This document shows, one piece after another, positions 1-5,922 of a stretch of DNA of 33,253 bases. Source of the DNA: an uncultured Oscillospiraceae bacterium (GTDB lineage Bacteria; Bacillota; Clostridia; Oscillospirales; Oscillospiraceae); the NCBI GenBank assembly GCA_944387635.1, contig CALXFT010000022.1, positions 1-33,253 on the forward strand, read 5' to 3'. The notes under the pieces are model-generated. The model ran no database searches. It worked only from the letters and a program-made list of their open reading frames with translations, and was not told the origin of the DNA. Numbering within the stretch: the stretch's first letter is position 1; each line of letters opens with the position of its first letter. The translations under genes were made by a program, and so were the position numbers.

Positions 1-80
1 TGATGATCGGCATCATGGCCGTCAGCGCCGTGGGCATTGTGGCAGTTATCGTTCTCCTGCGCAAGCGCGGCAAGAAGTAA
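1..80 (+). CDS. C-terminal end of a membrane-anchored protein (partial)
   Basis: Only the last 25 codons or so are present, read in the frame that starts at position 3 and ends with TAA at 78-80. They encode a hydrophobic stretch rich in Val, Ile, Ala and Gly followed by a short basic tail (LRKRGKK). This is the layout of a single C-terminal transmembrane anchor, as at the end of sortase-anchored or tail-anchored surface proteins. The residues before the helix lie outside the window, so an LPxTG motif can be neither confirmed nor excluded. The function is unknown. Confidence 0.6.
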   Translation, partial: MIGIMAVSAVGIVAVIVLLRKRGKK

Positions 81-92
81 GATAAACCCATA

Positions 93-126
93 AAAATCAG
101 AGGTCAGATATCTGGCCTCTGATTTT
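93..126 (+). terminator. Intrinsic terminator after the partial gene
   Basis: A long, nearly perfect inverted repeat starts 13 bases after the stop codon. The arms are AAAATCAGAGG and CCTCTGATTTT around an inner CAGATATCTG palindrome. The A-rich left and T-rich right flanks would let it work in either direction. Confidence 0.8.
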
Positions 127-200
127 CGATTAACGATCTGCTCGCGCGTCCTTACGGCGCGGCGCTCCGCGAGCATCCCGCCCTTGCGGGGAAACCAAGA

Positions 201-223
201 GGCCCGGACATTGCGTCCGGGCC
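201..223 (-). terminator. Hairpin terminator of the alcohol dehydrogenase gene
   Basis: A perfect 9-bp stem, GGCCCGGAC and GTCCGGGCC with a 5-base loop, lies 17 bases beyond the stop codon of the leftward gene. The T tract on the minus strand is short, so it may be a weak terminator. Confidence 0.6.
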
Positions 224-239
224 TTGGATCGTTCTTGAT

Positions 240-1295
240 TTACAGCAGCACCAGGGGCTTGATCAGATCTCTGGGCTTGTCCTTCATCATCATCAGGGCG
301 GGTTCTACGCCCTCCAGTCCCTGGAAGGTGTGGGTAATGAGCTTCTCAGGGTGGATTCTTCCGGCCATGACCAGACGGGCCAGCTTCTCGGAACGCACCC
401 GGCCGCCGGGCATCAGTCCGCCCCGGATGGTCTTGTGGCCCATGCCGCAGCCCCATTCGCCCCGGGGGATCTTCACATAGTCCCCCTCGCCCAGGTAGTT
501 GACGTTGCCGATGATCCCGCCGGGCTTCAGCATCCGGATGGCCTGGTCAAAGGTGTCGTTGTCGCCGCCGGCCACGATGATCTTGTCCACGCCCTGGCCC
601 CGGGTCAGATCCATGATCTGCTCCACAATGTCGCCCTGGCGGTAGTTGATGATCTCCGTGGCGCCGAATTCCCGGGCCAGGTTTGCGCAGTTGGTGCGGG
701 AGCCGACGGCGTAGATCTGGGCCGCGCCGCGAATGGCAGAGGCCGCCACGGACATAAGCCCCACAGGGCCGATGCCGATAACCGCCACATTGTCGCCGAA
801 CTGGATGTCCGCCAGCTCCGCGCCGTGGAAGCCTGTGGGTACCATGTCGCTGATCATGCAGGCGGCCCCCAGGTCCATGCCCTGGGGAAGAAGAGCCAGG
901 TTGCCGTCGGCGTCGTTTACGTGGAAGTACTCGCCGAAGACGCCGTCCTTGAAGTTGGAGAATTTCCAACCGGACAGCATGCCGCCGGAGTGCATGGGAT
1001 ATCCCTCCTGGGCGGCCTTGGAATTCCAGTCCGGGGTGATGGCGGAAACCAGAACCCGGTCGCCGGGCTTGAAGTCCTTCACCAGGGCGCCGACCTCCAC
1101 AACCTCGCCAACGGCCTCGTGTCCCAGAATCATATTGTGACGGTCGCCAATGGCTCCGGCCCAGACGGTGTGAACGTCAGAAGTGCAGGGCGCCAAAGCG
1201 ATGGGTTTGCAAATGGCGTCCATTGGCCCGCATATGGGCCTTTCCTTCTCGATCCAACCGGTTTCACCGATCTGAAGCATTGCAAATCCTTTCAT
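240..1295 (-). CDS. adh: NADP-dependent zinc secondary-alcohol dehydrogenase (TbADH/isopropanol dehydrogenase type)
   Basis: The 351-residue protein matches the Thermoanaerobacter brockii/Clostridium beijerinckii NADP-dependent alcohol dehydrogenase family along its whole length, from the MKGFAML start to the DLIKPLVLL end. The catalytic zinc ligands are at the family positions, Cys37, His59 and Asp150, with Glu60 beside them. The Rossmann motif GIGPVG is at 174-179. Ser199, Arg200 and Tyr218, which bind the 2'-phosphate of NADP in this family, are all present, so NADP(H) is the likely cofactor. It would interconvert secondary alcohols or aldehydes with ketones or alcohols in the cytoplasm as an electron sink. 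The start is supported by an AAGGAGAA ribosome site at 1303-1310. It is a single-gene unit. A Rex-like operator sits just downstream of its -10 box, which suggests control by the NADH/NAD ratio. Confidence 0.93.
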   Translation of the reverse strand: MKGFAMLQIGETGWIEKERPICGPMDAICKPIALAPCTSDVHTVWAGAIGDRHNMILGHEAVGEVVEVGALVKDFKPGDRVLVSAITPDWNSKAAQEGYPMHSGGMLSGWKFSNFKDGVFGEYFHVNDADGNLALLPQGMDLGAACMISDMVPTGFHGAELADIQFGDNVAVIGIGPVGLMSVAASAIRGAAQIYAVGSRTNCANLAREFGATEIINYRQGDIVEQIMDLTRGQGVDKIIVAGGDNDTFDQAIRMLKPGGIIGNVNYLGEGDYVKIPRGEWGCGMGHKTIRGGLMPGGRVRSEKLARLVMAGRIHPEKLITHTFQGLEGVEPALMMMKDKPRDLIKPLVLL

Positions 1296-1347
1296 AATTC
1301 AGTTCTCCTTGCTGTTTTTGCATATTTTGAATCAGGAAATTTTCCTG

Positions 1348-1371
1348 TATTCGATAAATTTTTATCAATAA
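1348..1371. promoter_or_regulatory. Probable Rex operator of the alcohol dehydrogenase promoter
   Basis: Two inverted half-sites, TATTCGATAA and TTATCAATAA, are separated by 4 bases. Read on the minus strand, the core is TTGATAA-AAAT-TTATCGA, the 7-4-7 layout of the published Rex consensus TTGTTAA-N4-TTAACAA with one or two changes per arm. It lies directly downstream of the -10 box, over the likely transcription start. The rex gene at the end of this window has a very similar element in the same relative position. Assignment to Rex is inference. Confidence 0.65.
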
Positions 1372-1372
1372 A

Positions 1373-1401
1373 ATTATATCATATTATGCGCCAATAAGCA
1401 A
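1373..1401 (-). promoter_or_regulatory. Sigma-A type promoter of adh
   Basis: On the minus strand TTGCTT (1401-1396) and a perfect TATAAT (1378-1373) are separated by exactly 17 bases in an AT-rich patch upstream of the gene. Confidence 0.7.
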
Positions 1402-1457
1402 TAGGAATTATATGAAAATTTCGTTAAATTATGTCCGGCCGGAAATCTTCCGGAGAC

Positions 1458-1486
1458 TTGCGTCTTGTCGAATTGTGTAGTATAAT
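1458..1486 (+). promoter_or_regulatory. Sigma-A type promoter of the PfkB kinase-pyridoxamine kinase unit
   Basis: TTGCGT (1458-1463) and TATAAT (1481-1486) are 17 bases apart, and the start codon follows 36 bases after the -10 box. Confidence 0.7.
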
Positions 1487-1522
1487 ACCCAAAGCCAGTA
1501 AACTGTTTTCCAGGGAGGATTT

Positions 1523-2449
1523 ATGGGTATTGTTGTGATCGGAGCGGTTTTTGTGGATATCAAGGGTTATCCCGAAGACGTATTTCTCCCCACGGGCAGA
1601 AACGTGGGCAGGGTGGAGCATATCCACGGAGGCGTTGCCCGGAATGTGGTCGAAGACATCGCCAACTGCGAGCTTCGCCCAACCTTTGTCAGCCTGGTGG
1701 ACGAGTCCGGCACCGGGGCCGATGTGGTGCGCAAGCTGAACAGCCACAAGGTCAACACTGATTTCATCCGCAAGACCCCCGACGGCATGGGCACCTGGCT
1801 GGCCGTGTTCGACAACGACGGCGACGTCTGCGCCTCCATCTCCAAGCGGCCCAACCTGATGCCCATTTTACAGACCCTTCAGGAGCACGGCGACGAGATC
1901 TTCGCAAATGCCGACAGCGTGATCATGGAGATCTGCGTGGACAAGGAGATTGTGAAGGCCGTTCTCGCCCTGGCGAAGAAGCACCATACCAGGGTCTACG
2001 GGGTCGTGGCAAACATGAATATTGCCCTGGAGCGCCGGGACTTTTTGAAGTCCCTGGACTGCTTCGTATGCAACCGGCAGGAGGCCGGAATCCTGTTCTC
2101 CGACGACTACACCGGCCGGTCTGTCCGGGAGCTGGAGGAGGTCCTGGACCAGAGAATCCACGCGGCCAGGATCCCTGCCATGATTATCACCCTGGGGGCG
2201 GAAGGGGCCGTGTATGCCAACCTGAAGGGCGAGCGGGGCTTCTGCCCTGCCCGGAATGTCAACGTGAAGGACACCGCGGGCGCCGGAGACGCCTTCTGCG
2301 CCGGGGCCGCCATCGGCCTGACCTACGGCAAGGATCTGGGGCAGGCCTGCGAAATCGGCGCCATGCTGGCCGCCTCGGTTCTCGTCACCTCCGAAAACGT
2401 GTGTCCCCGATTCCTGCCAACGGAGCTGGGGCTGGATATGGATGTTTAA
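1523..2449 (+). CDS. PfkB-family carbohydrate/nucleoside kinase, pseudouridine-kinase-like
   Basis: This 308-residue cytoplasmic kinase of the ribokinase/PfkB superfamily would transfer phosphate from ATP to a sugar or nucleoside. The N-terminal GGVARN motif (36-41) is typical of pseudouridine kinases and close relatives. The C-terminal signature DTAGAGD (250-256) supplies the anion hole and the catalytic base Asp256. The start is fixed by a GGGAGG ribosome site about 5-10 bases upstream and a good promoter before it. It is followed after only 3 bases by a pyridoxamine kinase, so the two are co-transcribed. No pseudouridine glycosidase gene lies beside it, so the substrate is uncertain; adenosine-, ribose- or aminosugar-type kinases are alternatives. 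Confidence 0.85.
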   Translation: MGIVVIGAVFVDIKGYPEDVFLPTGRNVGRVEHIHGGVARNVVEDIANCELRPTFVSLVDESGTGADVVRKLNSHKVNTDFIRKTPDGMGTWLAVFDNDGDVCASISKRPNLMPILQTLQEHGDEIFANADSVIMEICVDKEIVKAVLALAKKHHTRVYGVVANMNIALERRDFLKSLDCFVCNRQEAGILFSDDYTGRSVRELEEVLDQRIHAARIPAMIITLGAEGAVYANLKGERGFCPARNVNVKDTAGAGDAFCAGAAIGLTYGKDLGQACEIGAMLAASVLVTSENVCPRFLPTELGLDMDV

Positions 2450-2452
2450 TCT

Positions 2453-3280
2453 ATGGAATACAAGCGTATTTTATCCATTCAGGATCTCTCCTGCCTGGGC
2501 CAGTGTTCCACAACGGTGGCCATGACGGTGCTCAGCGCCTGGGGGCATGAGACCTGCGTGCTGCCCACGGCCCTGCTGTCCACCCACACCGGGGGCTTTG
2601 GGACCCCGGAGGTGGTCCATCTGGACGACTTTCTTTTCAGGACCCTGGACCACTGGGAGCGCCGCGGCATAACCTTCGACGCCGTTCTGATCGGGTACCT
2701 TGGCAGTCTGAAGGCCGTGGACGCGGCGCGGCAGGCGGTCTCCCGGCTGCTGGCCCCCGGCGGCGTCTGCGTTCTGGACCCGGTCATGGGGGACCGGGGC
2801 AGGCTCTACTCCGGCTTTGACCTTGAGTATGTGGAGGCCATCCGGGACCTGTGCCGGATCGCACACATTATGCTTCCCAACACCACCGAAGCGGCCCTTC
2901 TGACCGGGACGCCCTATGAGGAGGCGGAGGGAGCGGCCTATGCCCGGAAGCTTCTGGACAAGCTGGACCATCCCCAGGTCCTGCTCACCGGCGTTGGCCC
3001 CACGGCAGATCAGACCGGCTTTCTGCTGAAGCAGGGGGGAAACGTACGATCTTACCATCACCGGCGCATCGGCGCCGGCTGTCACGGCACCGGGGATCTC
3101 TTCGCCGCCTGCCTGACCGGAGCCTGGATGCGGGGCAATGAACCGATGGAGGCGGGCCGGATGGCGGCGGACTTCGTGTGCGCCTGCGTGGAAAACACCC
3201 AGGGGGACCCGGACCACTGGTACGGAGTCAAGTTCGAGCCCCTGCTGGCAAAGTGGATACAGGAGAGGAAGGGGCAGTGA
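2453..3280 (+). CDS. Pyridoxamine/pyridoxal kinase
   Basis: The 275-residue protein belongs to the pyridoxamine kinase branch of the ribokinase superfamily and would phosphorylate vitamin B6 vitamers in PLP salvage. Visible features are the start MEYKRILSIQDLSCLGQCS, a DPVMGD motif near residue 108, and the active-site signature GAGCHGTGD at 207-215. There Asp215 is the expected catalytic base, and the Cys-His pair is typical of kinases that accept hydroxymethyl-pyridine or -pyrimidine substrates. The gene starts 3 bases after the upstream kinase stop with no strong SD of its own, suggesting translational coupling. A terminator overlaps its last codons. PLP-dependent cysK lies elsewhere in the window, but no direct link is visible. 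Confidence 0.85.
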   Translation: MEYKRILSIQDLSCLGQCSTTVAMTVLSAWGHETCVLPTALLSTHTGGFGTPEVVHLDDFLFRTLDHWERRGITFDAVLIGYLGSLKAVDAARQAVSRLLAPGGVCVLDPVMGDRGRLYSGFDLEYVEAIRDLCRIAHIMLPNTTEAALLTGTPYEEAEGAAYARKLLDKLDHPQVLLTGVGPTADQTGFLLKQGGNVRSYHHRRIGAGCHGTGDLFAACLTGAWMRGNEPMEAGRMAADFVCACVENTQGDPDHWYGVKFEPLLAKWIQERKGQ

Positions 3281-3297
3281 CTGCCCCTCTTTTTTTT
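3271..3297 (+). terminator. Intrinsic terminator overlapping the pyridoxamine kinase stop codon
   Basis: A perfect 7-bp stem (GGGGCAG, CTGCCCC) has the TGA stop codon as its 3-base loop and is followed by TCTTTTTTTT. The terminator begins inside the coding sequence. Confidence 0.9.
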
Positions 3298-3330
3298 CGC
3301 GGATCTCTTCCACTTTCGATTCCTTTGTTG

Positions 3331-3336
3331 TATAAT
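3331..3336 (+). promoter_or_regulatory. -10 box of the polysaccharide deacetylase promoter
   Basis: A perfect TATAAT occurs 33 bases before the start codon. The -35 region 17 bases upstream (TTCCAC) is poor, so the promoter may need an activator or use an extended -10. Confidence 0.5.
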
Positions 3337-3368
3337 ATTATGTAAACAAAAAGTCGGAGGAAGCGGCT

Positions 3369-4835
3369 ATGAAGACCAAAACAAACAAACCCGCCCGTCT
3401 GCGCAAAGGGCTGGGGATCCTTTTCCTGCTCATGGCACTCCTGGGGAGCCTTGTCTGGACCGTTCTGTTCCGGATCAACCGGTTTTCTCTGTCCGTGACA
3501 ACGGTGGGGGACAGCGTGGTGGAAATTGAATACGGCGGGCGTTTTGAGGAGCCGGGGGTGACGGTGTCCCTTCACGGGACCCGGTTCTGGAAGACGGGGA
3601 TCCCCGTTTCCGGGGCGAAGCTGACGATGGAGGGGCAGGTGGATGAGGCTGTGCTGGGACGCTACACCCTGGTCTATCACGCCTCCTGGATGGGGCTCTC
3701 CGCCCAGACGGAGCGGAAGGTCTGCATTGTGGATACCCAGAGCCCGGTGATCCGGCTGACAGAGCCGCCGGATGGCTTCTGGGACGGCCGCGGGTCCTTT
3801 CAGGAGCCGGGGTTTTCGGCGGTGGACAACTATGACGGGGACATCACGGACCAGGTGCGGATTCTCCACGAGCCGGGCCTGGTGACCTACTCCGTAACGG
3901 ACCGCTGCGGCAACCCGGCCAGTGTTCAGCGGAAGATCCCCGTGTTTGACCGGGAGCCGCCGGTGATCGAGCTGACAGGCGGCCAGAACCTCACCATCGG
4001 AGTGGGCAAGCCCTATACAGAGCCGGGGTTCCGGGCGGAAGACGCGGTTGACGGGGATCTGACGGCCCAGGTTCTGGCGGAGGGAACGGTGGACTGGCTG
4101 CGGCCCGGCATGTACGACATTACATACAGCGTCAGCGACGCCCAGGGAAACGCCGCCTCTGTTACCCGGCAGGTGGAGGTAGTGGCCCAGCCCCGGCCTG
4201 AGACCCAATGGCCCCAGGAGAAGACCATCTACCTGACCTTTGACGACGGTCCCGGTCCTCACACCCGCCGTCTGCTGGATGTTCTGGACCGGTGGAATGT
4301 AAAGGCGACCTTCTTTGTTACGGGCTTCGGTGATACGGAGCTGATGAAGCAGATTGTGGAGCGGGGACACAGCATCGGCATTCACACAGTTACCCACGAC
4401 TATGAGACCATCTACTCCAGCCCGGAGGCGTATTTTGACGATCTGTACCGGATGCAGGAGATCATCTACGCGGCCACGGGGGTGCGGACCACTTTGATGC
4501 GGTTCCCCGGCGGCAGTTCCAATGAGGTCAGCTGCGCGCTCAGCCCGGGGATCATGACCACCCTGACCCAGGCCGTTCAGGACGCGGGCTTTCAATACTT
4601 CGACTGGAATGTGGACAGCGACGACGCGGGCAGGGCAAGAGATGCCAAAACCGTGTTCGAAAATGTGACCGAGGGCCTTGCCCAGACGCGGGTCGCCATG
4701 GTTTTGCAGCACGACATCCACGGCTACAGTGTGGACGCGGTGGAGCAGATTATTGCCTGGGGTCTGGACCGGGGCTATGCCTTCCGGCCTCTGAACGAAC
4801 ACAGCCCGGGCTTTCACCACCAGGTGAACAACTGA
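3369..4835 (+). CDS. Membrane-anchored polysaccharide deacetylase with Ig-like (DUF5011-type) modules
   Basis: The 488-residue protein begins with a basic cytosolic tip and one membrane helix (about 13-35), then two or more Ig-like modules of the DUF5011 type. The repeated pattern 'EPGF.A.D..DGD(I/L)T.QV' is seen near 140-160 and 220-240. A C-terminal NodB deacetylase domain follows. The NodB motifs are TFDDGP with Asp292/Asp293, the metal-binding HTVTH (His339, His343), RFPGGSSN from Arg378, and QHDIH with catalytic-type His448. It most likely removes acetyl groups from N-acetylated wall glycans such as peptidoglycan, outside the membrane, which commonly gives lysozyme resistance. The SD GGAGGAAG lies 6 bases before the ATG. 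It is a single-gene unit between a terminator and the leftward lipoprotein gene. Confidence 0.9.
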   Translation: MKTKTNKPARLRKGLGILFLLMALLGSLVWTVLFRINRFSLSVTTVGDSVVEIEYGGRFEEPGVTVSLHGTRFWKTGIPVSGAKLTMEGQVDEAVLGRYTLVYHASWMGLSAQTERKVCIVDTQSPVIRLTEPPDGFWDGRGSFQEPGFSAVDNYDGDITDQVRILHEPGLVTYSVTDRCGNPASVQRKIPVFDREPPVIELTGGQNLTIGVGKPYTEPGFRAEDAVDGDLTAQVLAEGTVDWLRPGMYDITYSVSDAQGNAASVTRQVEVVAQPRPETQWPQEKTIYLTFDDGPGPHTRRLLDVLDRWNVKATFFVTGFGDTELMKQIVERGHSIGIHTVTHDYETIYSSPEAYFDDLYRMQEIIYAATGVRTTLMRFPGGSSNEVSCALSPGIMTTLTQAVQDAGFQYFDWNVDSDDAGRARDAKTVFENVTEGLAQTRVAMVLQHDIHGYSVDAVEQIIAWGLDRGYAFRPLNEHSPGFHHQVNN

Positions 4836-4859
4836 CCCCCGGTCCGATCAAAGAAAAGA

Positions 4860-4891
4860 CCCGCGCCGCCCGGATGATCGGACGGTGCGGG
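4860..4891 (-). terminator. Possible second terminator hairpin downstream of the DUF4430 gene
   Basis: Arms CCCGCGCCG and CGGTGCGGG form a 9-bp stem with one G-U pair. On the minus strand the hairpin is followed by TCTTTTCTTTGATC. It lies beyond a stronger hairpin of the same orientation and may also insulate the convergent deacetylase gene. Confidence 0.4.
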
Positions 4892-4900
4892 CCGTAATGC

Positions 4901-4928
4901 AAAAGGGGCGGACGCTGCCGTCCGCCCC
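4901..4928 (-). terminator. Intrinsic terminator of the DUF4430 lipoprotein gene
   Basis: A perfect 9-bp stem (GGGGCGGAC, GTCCGCCCC, 6-base loop) starts 6 bases after the stop codon of the leftward gene and is followed on the minus strand by TTTT. Confidence 0.75.
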
Positions 4929-4934
4929 AAATTC

Positions 4935-5363
4935 TTATCCTTCCGCCACAAGGGAGTAGACCGCGCCGTCGGTGACGTCGGTCAGGTCAATGCCGGTCTG
5001 GGCGTACTCGCCGTCAATGTAGAAGGCCCAGTACATCTGGTCTGCGTCCCAGTCCAGGGTGATGCCGTTGACGGTGGTGACATACAGGCCGTACTCGCCC
5101 TCTTCACCGGCGATCAGGCCCTCGGCCAGCAAGGCATCGCCTACGGTCTTCTTGTCCGTGGTGTAGTCGAAGGTGGTCTCATTTCCATCCGGGTCAGTGA
5201 CGATCACCTGGAAGGAAACGCTCTGGGCCGGTTCGGTCTCGGTGCCGGCGTCGCTGCATCCCACGAAGCTCAGTGCCATAGCCGCAATCAGCACCATACA
5301 TCCGATGAGACACAGCATGGATTTCATGCTGAATCTACGCATAGTTGTACGCTCCTTATTCAT
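4935..5363 (-). CDS. DUF4430 (transcobalamin-like) lipoprotein under a cobalamin riboswitch
   Basis: The 142-residue protein starts MNKERTTMRRFSMKS, has a hydrophobic signal helix and a lipobox-like FVGC, so it should be a lipoprotein on the outer face of the membrane. The mature part is a single DUF4430 domain, the family related to the C-terminal beta domain of transcobalamin and intrinsic factor. The family pattern is visible: TVGDALL, GLYVTTVNG, YWAFYIDGEY and a closing DGAVYSLV. The start at 5363 has a GAGAGG site 7 bases upstream that lies in the riboswitch expression platform. An in-frame ATG at 5342 has its own AAGGAG and is a real alternative. The riboswitch and the divergent corrinoid transport operon suggest it binds or hands over corrinoids at the cell surface; this is inference. 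Confidence 0.85.
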   Translation of the reverse strand: MNKERTTMRRFSMKSMLCLIGCMVLIAAMALSFVGCSDAGTETEPAQSVSFQVIVTDPDGNETTFDYTTDKKTVGDALLAEGLIAGEEGEYGLYVTTVNGITLDWDADQMYWAFYIDGEYAQTGIDLTDVTDGAVYSLVAEG

Positions 5364-5364
5364 T

Positions 5365-5567
5365 ATTTTTCCTCTCTGCACCGGTTTCCGCGGCGGAGGA
5401 AATGGGCTGCCGGATATTCCGGCTCGGCGCGCCCCTCGCTCGGCCTTCTCGGATCGCTCCAATGACCAACCCGCCGCTGCGGCGCGGCAGTTTGAGCGGG
5501 GGATAAAAGCGCCTTACGGCGACGGACTCGCGCAGGATTCGCACCTGCTTCCCCGAACAGCAGGGCC
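5365..5567 (-). promoter_or_regulatory. Cobalamin riboswitch upstream of the DUF4430 gene, with SD-sequestering platform
   Basis: Reading leftward, the leader shows in order GGGGAA (5554-5549), a GCAGGTGCGAATCCTGC hairpin, CGCCGTAA, CATTGG (5464-5459), GAGAAGG (5450-5444) and a B12-box-like GAGCCGGAATATCCGG (5425-5410). These follow the cobalamin riboswitch core order. The CATTGG, GAGAAGG and GAGYCGG.AT elements recur in the same order in the divergent leader. Downstream, TTTCCTC (minus strand, 5402-5396) can pair with GAGGAAA (5374-5368), with an inner CGCCG/CGGTG stem. This would bury the ribosome site of the start at 5363, so control is probably at translation. The stretch 5364-5922 contains no protein gene; it holds the two divergent leaders. 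Confidence 0.82.
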
Positions 5568-5596
5568 ATTATAGCACATTTCCATAAGAAACTCAA
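5568..5596 (-). promoter_or_regulatory. Leftward promoter of the riboswitch-DUF4430 transcript
   Basis: On the minus strand TTGAGT (5596-5591) and a perfect TATAAT (5573-5568) are separated by 17 bases. The riboswitch begins right after it. Confidence 0.75.
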
Positions 5597-5615
5597 TCCC
5601 ATTTTGAATTCCTTA

Positions 5616-5644
5616 TTGCACATTGGGAAAAAATGTGCTACACT
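5616..5644 (+). promoter_or_regulatory. Rightward promoter of the cobalamin uptake/assembly operon
   Basis: TTGCAC (5616-5621) and TACACT (5639-5644) are 17 bases apart. It is back to back with the leftward promoter, with about 20 bases between the two -35 boxes. Confidence 0.55.
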
Positions 5645-5654
5645 GAATCCGACA

Positions 5655-5897
5655 TTTGAAATATGACAGAAAACAGTCACTGTTGAATTGGAATGGGGAA
5701 ATCCCAACGGTACCAAGCCGCCGTAGACGGACAAAAAAAGCCGCTTATCCCATTGGCGAAGGCTGAGAAGGGGTAGGCAACCAGGCGTCCGGAGTCGGCA
5801 TACGGACTTTGACTGAGCCGGTCAGACTCTTGGGGACGGTCTGGGGGCTTTGCGGCTGTATCCGCATGGTTCGCGGGCGGAGCCGCGCCGATTTTTC
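5655..5897 (+). promoter_or_regulatory. Cobalamin riboswitch of the ECF-cob operon
   Basis: The leader contains GGGGAA (5695-5700), a CGGT..CCAA.CCG hairpin, CCGCCGTAGACGG, CATTGG (5751-5756), GAGAAGG (5765-5771) and a B12-box-like GAGTCGGCATACGG (5792-5805). The order and several elements match those in the divergent leader. The following genes transport corrinoids and build the nucleotide loop, which fits the assignment. The aptamer should end near 5815. The rest is expression platform: GGGGACG (5832-5838) can pair perfectly with CGTCCCC (5897-5903), the left arm of the terminator, as an antiterminator. The exact aptamer borders are uncertain. Confidence 0.8.
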
Positions 5898-5918
5898 GTC
5901 CCCGAAAGGGGACTTTTT
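5898..5918 (+). terminator. Riboswitch-controlled intrinsic terminator before the first operon gene
   Basis: GTCCCC, a GAAA tetraloop, GGGGAC and TTTTT form a compact terminator that ends only 4 bases before the ATG at 5923. Its right arm GGGGA also serves as the likely ribosome site of that gene, so the hairpin could act on both transcription and translation. Confidence 0.85.
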
Positions 5919-5922
5919 CTTT

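Noticed and set aside
140-190. GC-rich inverted repeats (GCTCGCG...CGCGAGC and CCCGC-CCTT-GCGGG) in the 80-240 gap
   Set aside because: They could be a REP-like element or part of the terminator cluster. I found no second full copy in the window, so a repeat family cannot be supported.
330-1397. Long open frame of 355 codons opposite the alcohol dehydrogenase gene
   Set aside because: It is antisense to a gene with full family similarity, has no SD-promoter arrangement of its own and reads as composition-driven sequence. The same applies to other long antisense frames, such as those at 3228-4820, 23414-26107 and 27272-29665 opposite the deacetylase, permease and GTPase genes.
5761-5790. Possible TPP riboswitch, because of GGCTGAGAAGGGG
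   Set aside because: CTGAGA matches one TPP motif, but the second conserved TPP half is absent, and the other elements and the downstream genes fit a cobalamin riboswitch.
5809-5922. Upstream in-frame extension of ecfT starting at ATG 5809
   Set aside because: It lies within the riboswitch and terminator and has no SD; the EcfT family starts near 5923.
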